Assembly (NCBI RefSeq): GCF_900113665.1
Contig: NZ_FOQD01000003.1
Span: 248,001-312,000 of the forward strand
Source: Planctomicrobium piriforme
Lineage (GTDB): Bacteria; Planctomycetota; Planctomycetia; Planctomycetales; Planctomycetaceae
DNA: 64,000 bases
Reading direction: 5' to 3'
In this document: positions 23,357 through 39,502 of the stretch, one piece after another
Numbering within the stretch: position 1 is the first letter of the stretch
Layout: each line of letters opens with the position of its first letter
Notes under the pieces: model-generated
Database searches by the model: none
The model's input: the letters and a program-made list of their open reading frames with translations, nothing else
What the model was told of the DNA's origin: nothing
Made by a program: the position numbers and the translations under genes

Positions 23357-23938
23357 CGATGCAGCCTGATTGCGGATGTGGAGGCGGAGGTCGGGGTAGC
23401 GCGTCAAGAGGGAATCGAGTTCTTGCTGTACCTCGGGCCAGACATCGGGGGGGACTTCGAGGGTCACCTGCAGGAGTCCGTTGGTCTCGTCTGCGTTCGC
23501 TGCATCCTCTTCCTCGTTCTGATCAACAGGAGCGAGCAGCAGGTCGTGCAGTTGTTGGGCATCGAAGCCTGTCAGCGTCGCGTCGAACTCCGGAAGTTCC
23601 TGCAGTTCTGCCACCAGATCAATCAGGCGGTCGGGATCCCAATCGCTGCCCACTTCTGAATTGTTCAACGTGATGTTGAGCGCCTGTTCCCGCTCCAGCG
23701 GCAGGTCGACCACCACGCAGTCCACCTCCGTCTCCCCGTGATGTTTGAGGATTGCCAGCCGCTGGTGACCTGAAACGACATGGCCGGTTCGCTCGTTCCA
23801 GACAATTGGCTGCACCAGTTGAAATTCCGCCAGCGACCGTTCCAGTTTCTTCCAGGCGGCATCGCCCGGCTTCAGGGAAATCCGCGGGTTATACGGCGCG
23901 GGATTCAGAGACGTGACGGGCAATGTTTTCAGCAGCAT
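23354..23938 (-). CDS. ParB-like nuclease domain protein
   Basis: Protein of 194 aa with the ParB/Srx N-terminal fold: NPRISLKPGDAAWKKLERSL, LVQPIVWNERTGHVVSGHQRL (the GHQR motif) and EQALNITLNNSEVG. The C-terminal half is acidic (NEEEDAANADE) and lacks the DNA-binding HTH of chromosomal ParB, as in the phage-type proteins that often sit near terminases. Same strand as the terminase module and the HTH gene upstream. Confidence 0.8.
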   Translation of the reverse strand: MLLKTLPVTSLNPAPYNPRISLKPGDAAWKKLERSLAEFQLVQPIVWNERTGHVVSGHQRLAILKHHGETEVDCVVVDLPLEREQALNITLNNSEVGSDWDPDRLIDLVAELQELPEFDATLTGFDAQQLHDLLLAPVDQNEEEDAANADETNGLLQVTLEVPPDVWPEVQQELDSLLTRYPDLRLHIRNQAAS

Positions 23939-23973
23939 GCAGATGTCCGGTTGAGTCAGGAGGCAGTGAACAT

Positions 23974-24345
23974 TTACGGCGTTTCAAGCTGTGAGCTTTC
24001 ATCGGAGAACAGCAAGGATTCAGGTTGGTCAGACACGGTGACTGCCGGGTCGTTCCAGCTCAGTTCTTCATCCAGATCGAGAAACTCAGGCGAGGCCTGA
24101 AATTCGGCTCGCAGCTCCCCTTTGATCCGGGCCAGGCAACGCGTGACGTGGCCTTTGGGATGCCCGAACACGGCGCCGATCCGGTCGAGCGGCCAGCCTG
24201 CGTTTTCCCGTAAGGCGAGCATCGCGAGATATTTCCATTTGCGCATATCTTCGCCGGCGAAATGGTCATGAATGATCTGCCAGAACTGATCCGCCCCGGA
24301 ACGGGGGAGAACGATTTTGACGCCATTGGGTCGCGATACGGACAT
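23974..24345 (-). CDS. HTH protein of the phage-derived module
   Basis: About 123 aa from the ATG at 24345, which has AAGGAGAG 6 nt upstream; an in-frame TTG at 24423 would add 26 residues. A central helical part (KWKYLAMLALRENAGWPLDRIGAVFGHPKGHVTRCLARIKGEL) read in sections looks like a sigma-like or packaging HTH. The tail is acidic. First gene of the five-gene module, so possibly its regulator. Confidence 0.55.
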   Translation of the reverse strand: MSVSRPNGVKIVLPRSGADQFWQIIHDHFAGEDMRKWKYLAMLALRENAGWPLDRIGAVFGHPKGHVTRCLARIKGELRAEFQASPEFLDLDEELSWNDPAVTVSDQPESLLFSDESSQLETP

Positions 24346-24584
24346 CAACTCTCCTTCGAGGGTGAAGTGCTGCGGCGACAGGTGCTTCAACCAGTTCCGC
24401 AACTGTTGCGCAGCAGGCGACAAACAGCCGGAGAACTCCGGCTGGCATCGCTGCGCTGAGATGGTTGATCGGAACAGGCGGTTCTTCCCAGTTCCGATCT
24501 GGGATCAGGAAGGCGCAGCCTGACTCTGGTAAACGAGCGCTGGGAAGAGGAGTTGCCAGGATTTTTGTCACTGCAGATCCGAAC

Positions 24585-24619
24585 GCTGACGGCTGATTGC
24601 TGACGTCTGCTGCCTGTGG
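24585..24619. repeat. Heptamer array (GCTGACG family)
   Basis: GCTGACG, GCTGATT, GCTGACG, TCTGCTG and CCTGTGG in 7-nt register. The words belong to the GCTGA/GTCAGC family that flanks the S23 gene at 55271-55636. The surrounding gap 24346-24739 has no gene. Confidence 0.75.
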
Positions 24620-24679
24620 CAGACTGTTCTCATCCCCAATGGGTCGCAACAATGAGCGGGACTGGAAACTGAGATTTGT

Positions 24680-24720
24680 TTCGGATTTCGTGCTTCGTAT
24701 TTCGGATTTCCGAATCCGCC
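24680..24720. repeat. Heptamer array (TTCGGAT family) before the PaaK-like gene
   Basis: TTCGGAT, TTCGTGC, TTCGTAT, TTCGGAT and TTCCGAA in register. The same words occur after this gene at 26046-26106 and at 62894-62970. Confidence 0.85.
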
Positions 24721-24739
24721 TGCCGTGGACTCCTGCATC

Positions 24740-26038
24740 ATGACCGACCGATTTCCGGAGACGCTCTCCCGCGAAGAACTCGCAGCACGGCAACTGAACC
24801 GGCTGAACGGCCTGCTGCAGGAAGTGAGTGAGAGCAATTCGTTCTGGAAGTTGCGGCTGCCGACCGACGTGCAGGCCGCCCCCTTGAATGACCTGACCGA
24901 ACTCTCGCAAATTCCGTTTCTGACGAAGCAGGAGATCGTTGCCGACCAGCAGAGCCGTCCGCCGTTTGGAACAAACCTCACCTATCCGCTGACACATTAC
25001 AGTCGGGTGCATCAGACATCAGGGACGACCGGTCAACCGCTCCGCTGGCTCGACACGCCTGACAGTTGGTCGTGGCTGATGGGACTATGGGAACAGATTT
25101 ATCGACTTGTGGGCATCCGTCGTGAAGATGTGTTCGCGTTTCCTTTCTCATTCGGCCCCTTCATCGGGTTCTGGGCTGCGTTCGAAGGAGCGCAGCGGCT
25201 GGGGAACCTGTCGCTGACGATGGGAGGGATGAGCAGCGATGCCCGACTGAAGATGATGTTGGAGATGCAAGCGACCGTCGTCTGCTGCACGCCCACCTAC
25301 GCACTGCGATTGGCGGATGTCGCCGAGCAGACAGGCATTCCCTTAGCCGACAGCGCCGTGCGGATGCTGATTCTGGCCGGAGAACCTGGCGCGGCGGTCC
25401 CTGCAGTGCGACAGCGGATCGAAGCGGCCTGGGGGGCTCGGGTGATCGATCACTGGGGCATGACCGACATTGGCTCGCTGGGAATCGAAACCTGGGACGC
25501 GCCAGGCGAGCTGTCGATTCTCGAAACCGAATGCATCGCGGAGATCATCGAGCAGAACGGAACACTGCCCGTCGCGCCCGGTGAGATGGGGGAACTCGTC
25601 ATCACCAATCTGGGACGCTGGGGCCAGCCGGTGATTCGGTATCGCACCGGCGATCTCGTGCGTGCGGTGACCACGCTAAGCAAAAACGGCTTATCTCTGT
25701 TACGACTGGAAGGGGGCATTCTCAGCCGTGCTGACGACATGGTGACGATTCGCGGAAACAATGTGTTTCCGACCAGCGTCGATGCCGTGATTCGCGAGTT
25801 CACCGAGATCGCGGAATACCGGACGACGGTGGTGACGCGGCGGTCGATGCCGCATCTGATCATCGAGATCGAACCGGCCTCAATGAGCGACGGTCAAGCA
25901 GATGGCGTGCGAGCGCTGGTCGCACGCGTGGAGCGGACGATCAAGGACCGTCTCAATTTTCAGGCAGAAGTGGTCACGGTCGAGTCGCTGCCGCGCTTTG
26001 AACTCAAGGGCCGGCGATTCTTTCGACAAGACAGATAG
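24740..26038 (+). CDS. Phenylacetate-CoA ligase-like AMP-forming enzyme
   Basis: Adenylating enzyme of 432 aa of the PaaK family, making an acyl-AMP and then an acyl-CoA or other ester. P-loop HQTSGTTGQPLRW near residue 95, a central IDHWGMTDIGSLGIE substrate/AMP motif, the RTGD motif (VIRYRTGDLV), and a C-terminal domain ending in FELKGRRFFRQDR with the Lys of the hinge region. ATG at 24740. The gene stands alone between two arrays of the same 7-nt words, with no pathway neighbours, so the acid substrate is unknown. Confidence 0.85.
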   Translation: MTDRFPETLSREELAARQLNRLNGLLQEVSESNSFWKLRLPTDVQAAPLNDLTELSQIPFLTKQEIVADQQSRPPFGTNLTYPLTHYSRVHQTSGTTGQPLRWLDTPDSWSWLMGLWEQIYRLVGIRREDVFAFPFSFGPFIGFWAAFEGAQRLGNLSLTMGGMSSDARLKMMLEMQATVVCCTPTYALRLADVAEQTGIPLADSAVRMLILAGEPGAAVPAVRQRIEAAWGARVIDHWGMTDIGSLGIETWDAPGELSILETECIAEIIEQNGTLPVAPGEMGELVITNLGRWGQPVIRYRTGDLVRAVTTLSKNGLSLLRLEGGILSRADDMVTIRGNNVFPTSVDAVIREFTEIAEYRTTVVTRRSMPHLIIEIEPASMSDGQADGVRALVARVERTIKDRLNFQAEVVTVESLPRFELKGRRFFRQDR

Positions 26039-26045
26039 GTCAGAG

Positions 26046-26106
26046 AAAATTCGAAATCCGAAGGACGAAGTTCAGCTTCGTTTCGGATTTCGTGCTTCGA
26101 GATTTC
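26046..26106. repeat. Palindromic heptamer array (TTCGGAT family)
   Basis: Left arm with AATTCGAAATCCGAAG-type words and right arm with TTCGGAT and TTCGTGC words in inverted orientation. It fills the gap between two convergent stop codons and could act as a bidirectional terminator. Confidence 0.85.
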
Positions 26107-26108
26107 CC

Positions 26109-26963
26109 TTATTTGGATCGTTGAGCCACGAGCTTCTGCTGGTACTCCTGGAACGTCATCCAGCGAATGTCATTGGAGCGCAGTTGCTTTTCCCAATGGC
26201 TGATGTGCCGGCGGTCGACTGACTGGAATTCCCAGGTGAACTGGTGTTCGGCGCGGTACTGCATCTGCTTGCCGCGCGGCGCGGAGCCGTTCTGCAGATT
26301 CAAGGTCTCGAACTGCAGGTCGACCTGCGTCGGCAACAGCTCTTCGCGTCGGAGCGCCTCATTCAGTTTCAGGCGGACGTCGGGAAAGTTTGATGACGGG
26401 TGCAGCACGAAGTTCAATCGCGCGGCCCAGTCGGCATAGTCGAGATACTGCCGGACAAACTGCGGCGAATCGAGCTTCGTGGTCTTCACGGTATAAGTCA
26501 GCGGCTCGGCCTTCATTTCGAAGACGTTACGATTCTCTGACAGGTTCGACTGGAACTCGGGGTTCAACTGAAAGTTCATCAGCATTCCGAGCCGCCGGGA
26601 GTTGTCGTCGGACTGCTGCAGCAATTTCTCGACCACCTGTACAGATTCGGTTCTGGTCGATTCGAGCGAATGATTGATCTCGGCAAAGGGGACTTCCGTC
26701 GCGGAAAAATTCTTGCCGAGAATCACGAAGCGATGATGCACCGGTTCGAAGATCAACACTTCACCGGCCTCTTCCATGTAGTCGTACACCTTGCCCGCGT
26801 GAAACAGGGTGAGGCTGTGCGAGACCGCGCGTGATGGGGCTGGTGCGCGAGAAAGTTCGCTAACGGTGGTATAGACCCGCATGTCCTGAGCGGACACTGG
26901 TGAGGAACTGACGGCCCATCCCAACAGCAGCGCGACAGCCAGGCAGAGAGTGCGGTTGAGCAC
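26109..26963 (-). CDS. Secreted protein of unknown function
   Basis: Protein of 284 aa starting at a GTG (26963) with GGAG 8 nt upstream. Signal peptide residues 1-25, cleaved after PVSAQ. The rest is soluble and mixed alpha/beta (LFHAGKVYDYMEEAGEVLIFEP, HHRFVILG), without Cys or known motif. It resembles periplasmic planctomycete proteins of no assigned function. No operon partner. The region 26964-27379 upstream holds no gene I can support. Confidence 0.65.
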   Translation of the reverse strand: MLNRTLCLAVALLLGWAVSSSPVSAQDMRVYTTVSELSRAPAPSRAVSHSLTLFHAGKVYDYMEEAGEVLIFEPVHHRFVILGKNFSATEVPFAEINHSLESTRTESVQVVEKLLQQSDDNSRRLGMLMNFQLNPEFQSNLSENRNVFEMKAEPLTYTVKTTKLDSPQFVRQYLDYADWAARLNFVLHPSSNFPDVRLKLNEALRREELLPTQVDLQFETLNLQNGSAPRGKQMQYRAEHQFTWEFQSVDRRHISHWEKQLRSNDIRWMTFQEYQQKLVAQRSK

Positions 26964-27379
26964 GGTGAAAACTCCGTGAGCGTGGGATGGGGCGAGGGAT
27001 CGGATCGGCGGGAAAACAAGACCAGCGAATGTCGGTCTCGGCGGGAATCTCGAGAGCGCCGGACTCTACCGGCGTTCATCCAGCCGGGGAAGGGGGCCAT
27101 GCTCGCCGCCGTGCCAGACCCCTGATCACCCTGCAGGAACTGCCGGACGAGCCGCACTTTCTCGCGAATTGACCGGTGAGCGCTCGGCGAATTCCCTACG
27201 CCCGGACCAACCGGCACAGCTGGACAGGCTGAAAGCAGCGTTTTGCGGCATCCAGCAGACAGGCTTTCCAGCGTGACCTAAGTTCAGAGAGCAGACGGCG
27301 TGTCTCGACATGCCCCAACGGGCCGATCGTGCGCATTCCGATCGTTTCCCGACGCAGGACGTGGTACAGGATCTCCGAG

Positions 27380-28297
27380 ATGGTTTCGGTGTTAACGGAA
27401 CAAATGGAAGCAGACGTCATCGCCATTCCTTCCAATGTGATGGACCGGATGGGAGGACGCCTGCAGAAGATGCAGATGCTGCCGGCGATTGCGCAGCAGG
27501 CCCTCGAAATGGTGAAAGACCCGGACTGCACCATCCGGGAATTCGCCAAGGTCATCGAGCAGGACATCAAGCTGGCGACGGAAATGCTGAAGGTGGCGAA
27601 CAGCGCCATCTATTCGCAGGGACGTCCCATCGCGAGCCTGTCTGATGCGGCCATGCGGCTGGGAATGAATCAGTGCAAGAACCTGATTCTGACCTCGAGC
27701 TTCGCCAGTCTGATCGAGAATTTCACCCTCGAAGAAGAATGGGTTCGCGAGCTGCTGTGGCGGCACGGTCTGGCCGCGGCGGTCATCGCCTCAAACCTGA
27801 ACCGGTCGCTGAAGATCGGTTTTCTGGGAGAAGAATTCACCGGCGGCCTCGTCCATGACATCGGCCGCATCCTGCTGGCGGTTGCACTTCCGGATCTGTT
27901 TCTGAACGGCGACCCGGTCGACTTCCAGGAACACCGCGCAGACCGTTTGCGAATCGAACAGCAGACCTGGGGCACGACGCATACCGAAGTGGGAGCGTGG
28001 TTCGCCGTTGAGAACCGGCTGCCGGGCTGTCTGGTTTCGGCCATCCGCTACCACCACTTCCCGGCCCGCGCGCCCAAAGATCATCAGCGACTGGTCGCAC
28101 TGGTCTCCGTCGCGGACGACATGGCCAATTATGTGCAGCGGAACGAGTCCGGCACTGGTTACGATCCGGCGACAAATCCTTACATCAAACTGCTCGAAGA
28201 ATGCGGCGTGAAAAACGCCCGCAAGAACTTCGACGAGCATGCCGCACCGATCCTGGAGAAGTCGTGCCAGGACGCACTGGAACTCTGCGGGATCTGA
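27380..28297 (+). CDS. HDOD domain protein
   Basis: Cytosolic signalling protein of about 305 aa made of one HDOD domain (MLPAIAQQALEMVKDPDCTI, then VIEQDIKLATEMLKVANSA, SLSDAAMRLGM, FLGEEFTGGLVHDIGRILL). HDOD proteins resemble HD phosphohydrolases without the full metal site and usually act in signalling. The start is chosen at the ATG 27380, which has AGGA 8 nt upstream; GTG 27329 and ATG 27404 are alternatives. No partner domain is fused. Confidence 0.85.
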   Translation: MVSVLTEQMEADVIAIPSNVMDRMGGRLQKMQMLPAIAQQALEMVKDPDCTIREFAKVIEQDIKLATEMLKVANSAIYSQGRPIASLSDAAMRLGMNQCKNLILTSSFASLIENFTLEEEWVRELLWRHGLAAAVIASNLNRSLKIGFLGEEFTGGLVHDIGRILLAVALPDLFLNGDPVDFQEHRADRLRIEQQTWGTTHTEVGAWFAVENRLPGCLVSAIRYHHFPARAPKDHQRLVALVSVADDMANYVQRNESGTGYDPATNPYIKLLEECGVKNARKNFDEHAAPILEKSCQDALELCGI

Positions 28298-28298
28298 C

Positions 28299-28341
28299 GG
28301 GCTTCACTCCTGATGACCGTCATCAGACGAGTGAAGTCCCA
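28299..28341. terminator. Long inverted repeat after the HDOD gene
   Basis: GGGCTTCACTC with CTGATGA pairs with TCATCAG and GAGTGAAGTCC around a 3-nt loop. It starts right after the HDOD stop and has no T run, so termination is only probable. Confidence 0.55.
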
Positions 28342-28348
28342 ATACTCC

Positions 28349-28395
28349 CCTCACCCCAACCCTCTCCCCGGAGTACCGGGGCGAGGGAGCCGTTC
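28349..28395. repeat. C-rich interspersed element, copy 1
   Basis: CCCCTCACCCCAACCCTCTC, a short GGAGTAC centre and GGGGCGAGGGA. A homologous copy in the opposite orientation lies at 36421-36465. Words repeat about every 7 nt. Confidence 0.7.
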
Positions 28396-28418
28396 CACTC
28401 TCGAACTGCGGCGGCTGG

Positions 28419-29939
<1,521 letters not shown>

Positions 29940-29954
29940 GCGATCAAGTCTTTA

Positions 29955-29989
29955 GTTGTCAGTAGTCAGTGATCAGGTGTCAGTAGAAC
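29955..29989. repeat. Heptamer array between gltB and gltD
   Basis: GTTGTCA, GTAGTCA, GTGATCA, GGTGTCA and GTAGAAC in register, 16 nt from the gltD start codon. The same words occur at 56421-56500. Confidence 0.85.
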
Positions 29990-30017
29990 GCCGCGATTGC
30001 TGCCGCATGCCAGATGA

Positions 30018-34613
<4,596 letters not shown>

Positions 34614-34671
34614 GATTTTCGACTCTTCAGTAAAACGGACGTCTGTCATGGCAATCGATATCAAAACTTGG

Positions 34672-34689
34672 TTCGTCCTGTTGGACGAA
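34672..34689 (-). promoter_or_regulatory. Perfect hairpin in the gltB leader
   Basis: TTCGTCC and GGACGAA form a perfect 7-bp inverted repeat with a 4-nt loop, about 59 nt before the gltB start codon. It could be an operator or an RNA structure; not enough is visible to decide. Confidence 0.4.
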
Positions 34690-34695
34690 TGATTT

Positions 34696-35247
34696 TCACG
34701 CAAAAAACCGGCTCGCGGGCGTCTCGAAACCGGGTAGTAATTCAGGGAACGTCACCAGTTCATCCCCGGCAAATCGCGCTGGAGGCTGGATGTCGTGATA
34801 AGTGCGGACTGCTTCTTCATCGGGGTCAACTAAGCAAACGACGCTGACGCCGATTTCAAGAAACTCAGCGATTCTGGAGTAAACCTGTGGCCAGCGATCC
34901 GAGGGAGATTTCACTTCAAACACAACATCCGGAGCGACTCGCAGATAGCCCTGCGGCAGTCGCCCGCGAGGAACCTTAGAGTAGCTGACGAACCAGACAT
35001 CGCCGCCGCGAACGGTGTCGGGGTCGCGGGCGGTGATGATTCCGGAATCGTTGGTAACAAGGTGCCCTGACGGCGACTGTTCCAGATACTGGCGGATGAG
35101 GAAGTATGCATTGCCGCACACCTGACCATGTCGGGGCGAAGGCTGGTTCAACTGGACAATCTCCCCGCGCACGAGTTCGGTCACAGCGCCGGAATTCGGC
35201 AGCCGGGCGTACTCTTCAGCGGTCAGGAGTTGAGTCAGGGTGGCCAT
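34696..35247 (-). CDS. Uma2 family (DUF820) putative endonuclease
   Basis: Protein of 183 aa from the ATG at 35247. PD-(D/E)XK-type residues are visible in GGDVWFVSYSK and APDVVFEVKSPSD (Asp, Glu and Lys). LTQLLTAEEYARLPNSGAVTELVRGEIVQL is the usual family start. Uma2 genes are very numerous in planctomycetes and cyanobacteria; their role is not settled. Upstream of gltB on the same strand. Confidence 0.85.
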   Translation of the reverse strand: MATLTQLLTAEEYARLPNSGAVTELVRGEIVQLNQPSPRHGQVCGNAYFLIRQYLEQSPSGHLVTNDSGIITARDPDTVRGGDVWFVSYSKVPRGRLPQGYLRVAPDVVFEVKSPSDRWPQVYSRIAEFLEIGVSVVCLVDPDEEAVRTYHDIQPPARFAGDELVTFPELLPGFETPASRFFA

Positions 35248-35352
35248 ATTCGAAATCAAACTGTCCCTGCGGCGGCGGTGCGGGAAACCGGAGCAAGGGG
35301 CGGAAAATAACGACAAATCTTTTGGGACGACGCGCAAGACAAAGCCGACGCG

Positions 35353-36318
35353 TCAGACCAGGCCGCCGACGGCGACCTGGCGTTGCACAGGGCTCCCGTC
35401 GCCGGGATCCTCGTGCAGGATTTCCACGAATTTCTCTGCGGCGCGCGAGAGGTGCTTATGACGTTTGTGGACAATTCCGAGCGGGCGAACAAACTTGACG
35501 TCGCTGAATCGAGCGGCATGCAGCGTTCCGAATTCCAGCTCACGACGCAATGTCGGCAGCGGCAGAATCGCAACACCCAGATCGATTTCCACGGCGCGTT
35601 TGATCGTCTCCACGTTATCGAATTGGTGGGTCACGTTCACCGATACGTCGGCCATTTTCAGCAGTTTTTCTGTCTTTCGACGAATTGTGAGGTCTGCGGA
35701 AAAAGCGACAAAATCGAGACCGTCCAGTTCCTTCACCGACACCTGATTGCGGGCTCCCAGCGGATGGGCTGGGGAAACAGCGACCGCCATTTCCTGATCC
35801 TGCCAGGGAATGGAGCCAATCTCACCGCCGTCCCTGGGAAAGGAGACGATCCCGAGATCGACTTCATCCCGCAATAACCGGCTGTAAATTGCATCCGGAT
35901 GGGCGTAGTCCAGATGCAGTTCAATGTCAGGGTAATCTTCTCGAATCCGGGCAACGTAAGACGACATCTGCAGCAGACCGACCGAGTAGATCGAGGCCAC
36001 CCGCACTTTGCCGGCGACCCGACCGCTGAACTGATGCACGGCGTCTTCGATGGCTCGGTAGTCGAGCAGCCATTTCTGGCAGCGCTCGAAGTAAATGGTG
36101 CCAGCCGCCGTCAGCTCGATCGGTCGCTTCGAACGGTCGACAAGCGTAACTCCAATATCATCTTCAAGTTGCTGCAGAGCCTGACTCACCGCAGGTTGCG
36201 AAATCTGCCGCGCCACCGCCGCTTTTGAAAAGCTGCGGTGCGTCGCAATGTCGCAAAAGATTTCCGTATTGCGGAGGTTCACGGCTCGATAACTGTTTGC
36301 AAATAGATCGTCCAGCAC
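35353..36318 (-). CDS. LysR family transcriptional regulator
   Basis: N-terminal winged HTH (TEIFCDIATHRSFSKAAVAR, then ISQPAVSQALQQLEDDIGVTLVDR) and a periplasmic-binding-like effector domain (VASIYSVGLLQMSSYVARI onward, DLGIVSFPRDGGEIG). Similar in layout to CysB/CbbR-type activators of about 300 aa. The start is a GTG at 36318 or the GTG at 36282, which would begin VNLRNTEIF; no ribosome site decides. The target is not evident: the neighbours are Uma2 and, divergently, gatB. Confidence 0.85.
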   Translation of the reverse strand: MLDDLFANSYRAVNLRNTEIFCDIATHRSFSKAAVARQISQPAVSQALQQLEDDIGVTLVDRSKRPIELTAAGTIYFERCQKWLLDYRAIEDAVHQFSGRVAGKVRVASIYSVGLLQMSSYVARIREDYPDIELHLDYAHPDAIYSRLLRDEVDLGIVSFPRDGGEIGSIPWQDQEMAVAVSPAHPLGARNQVSVKELDGLDFVAFSADLTIRRKTEKLLKMADVSVNVTHQFDNVETIKRAVEIDLGVAILPLPTLRRELEFGTLHAARFSDVKFVRPLGIVHKRHKHLSRAAEKFVEILHEDPGDGSPVQRQVAVGGLV

Positions 36319-36420
36319 TCAATAAGTCGAATAGTGTATTTTCAGGCTTTCCCAACGTCAAGCAGGCAGTTCGAAAGTCGTGTCAGTGCATGGCTGAGCA
36401 CTCTGTGCAAATGGTTGATT

Positions 36421-36465
36421 GCTCCCTCGCCCCTGTACTCAGCGGAGAGGGCCGGGGTGAGGGGC
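36421..36465. repeat. C-rich interspersed element, copy 2
   Basis: CTCCCTCGCCCCTGTACTC and GGGCCGGGGTGAGGGG. This is the inverted homologue of the element at 28349-28395, so the family moves or is copied in both orientations. Confidence 0.7.
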
Positions 36466-36515
36466 TTTCTCCTCTGAATTGAAGTGAGCGGATCTGGGTG
36501 GAGTTCAAAATAAGG

Positions 36516-36571
36516 GTCCCGGACGCTGGTCGCCCACCGACATGGCTCCCCGCCCCAGCAGCGTCCGGGAC
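36516..36571. promoter_or_regulatory. 13-bp inverted repeat upstream of gatB
   Basis: GTCCCGGACGCTG (36516-36528) and CAGCGTCCGGGAC (36559-36571) are perfect inverted copies 30 nt apart. The gap 36319-36668 has no gene. A leader hairpin or protein site is possible. Confidence 0.5.
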
Positions 36572-36668
36572 ACTCACGGGACACTTCGCACGCATCGCTG
36601 GATGATCCGCGAGTCAGGCGTCACACTACGGGCCGCTTGTCTGTTCGTCGTCCGTATGAGCCATCGAA

Positions 36669-38186
<1,518 letters not shown>

Positions 38187-38233
38187 ACTGCTGACGGACC
38201 CTATTTGCCACATGTGAGATTGAAAGCCGCTTC

Positions 38234-38974
38234 ATGAAGCGAAAATTCATTTCTCACAGAGTGATGTTTGCCCTTGTGTTCGGCCTGCTCGCAATTGTTT
38301 TGGCTGTTCGAGCATGCCGAACTCAGTCAATCCTGGCAACGGTCATTCTTGCGTGGGTATCGGCGAATGCCTTCGTACTCAGCCTCGCCTATCTCGGCAA
38401 TTGGAAGAAGGTGTTTGGGAAGGCAGAGAAAGGGAATCTGTTTTGGCTGGCAGCCCTATTCATGTCACCAATGCTTGCGGTCATTCATTCGACTTGGAAG
38501 CTGCAAAATCTCTTCTTGTCGGGGCCCGCAAGCAATCAAGTAACCATCAACCTGTTTTTGGGAAGACGGTGTGAATTCAAGGAACTGCCGTCTGGAATCG
38601 GCGCCTTCGTCGACCTCACTGCGGAGTTTGCCACTCCAGCCTCGATTCGAAAAAAGCTGCCGGTTTACTGCATTCCAACATTGGATGGCTGTGCTCCCGC
38701 TTGGAATGCATGTGAGAAGGTGTTCAATCAATTGCACAACCGCGATCTGCGAATTTATGTCTGTTGTGCGAACGGGTACGGCAGGAGTGTTACCTTCCTC
38801 GCGGCCTGGCTGTGCGAAAGGGGAGTCTGTCGTTCGCCCCAGGAAGCAATAGAACTCATCCAAAGCGTTCGTCCACAGGCTTCACCCAATCGGGATCAAA
38901 TCAATTCCCTAATCCTATGGTTTCAGACCGCGTGCAGTTCACCGCAAAGACGATATCGATCTGAAAGCCATTGA
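38234..38974 (+). CDS. Membrane-anchored dual-specificity/tyrosine phosphatase-like protein
   Basis: Protein of 246 aa. Two or three N-terminal hydrophobic segments (MFALVFGLLAIVLAVRA, ILATVILAWVSANAFVLS, WLAALFMSPMLAVI) are followed by a cytosolic phosphatase domain: AFVDLTAEF, YCIPTLDGCAP and the P-loop CCANGYGRS (Cys-X5-Arg-Ser). The general acid Asp is probably in PTLDG. Its start lies 47 bp after gatB. The substrate, protein or lipid, cannot be inferred. Confidence 0.7.
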   Translation: MKRKFISHRVMFALVFGLLAIVLAVRACRTQSILATVILAWVSANAFVLSLAYLGNWKKVFGKAEKGNLFWLAALFMSPMLAVIHSTWKLQNLFLSGPASNQVTINLFLGRRCEFKELPSGIGAFVDLTAEFATPASIRKKLPVYCIPTLDGCAPAWNACEKVFNQLHNRDLRIYVCCANGYGRSVTFLAAWLCERGVCRSPQEAIELIQSVRPQASPNRDQINSLILWFQTACSSPQRRYRSESH

Positions 38975-39138
38975 GTTGACAGAACACGCTACCTGCATGC
39001 CCGGACGGTGGGCCTTCTCCCGTCGTCACGCCTACTCTTCAGGATGTCCCTTGAATTTTGACGCTGCCCCTTCCCTGACCGCACCATATAGTCTGGAGAA
39101 TTAGTACAGCGATAACGGTCTCCTTCCCCAATGAACAC

Positions 39139-39501
39139 TCAAGAACGAGACTGAGCTTTGTCCACCAGCTTCAATTCCACCTGCTTTCCCAAGGCGCCCG
39201 CCACACGAAAAATCGTGTCGATCGTCGGATTCTCGCGCTGTCCGTTCTCCAGTTTGGCGATGTTCGAAACATCCATGCCGGCGGCGTCGGCCACCTGTTG
39301 TAAAGTCAGCTTCTGATATTCACGGGCTGACTTGATCTCTGCAGCGAAGGCCAGCGCCGCCTGCTTTGCCCGAAATTGAGCAATGACTTCCGGGGCTTCC
39401 GCCTGGGCCGCATCCCGCTTTCGTTTCGCGATTGTTGCCTCTTCATCCGTCAGCGGTTTGGCACGAACGACTCGGGTCAATTTCTGAAATTGACGAGACA
39501 T
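39139..39501 (-). CDS. XRE family antitoxin
   Basis: Protein of 120 aa with a C-terminal HTH (KLTLQQVADAAGMDVSNIAKLENGQRENPTIDTIFRVAGALG, read in parts). ATG at 39501 with GGGAG upstream, one nt after the stop of the toxin-like gene (TGA-G-ATG), so translation is coupled. It likely binds the toxin and represses the pair. Confidence 0.8.
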   Translation of the reverse strand: MSRQFQKLTRVVRAKPLTDEEATIAKRKRDAAQAEAPEVIAQFRAKQAALAFAAEIKSAREYQKLTLQQVADAAGMDVSNIAKLENGQRENPTIDTIFRVAGALGKQVELKLVDKAQSRS

Positions 39502-39502
39502 C

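Noticed and set aside
20090..24345. Complete prophage or gene transfer agent
   Set aside because: No portal, capsid, protease, tail tube or integrase is visible; only a packaging module is supported.
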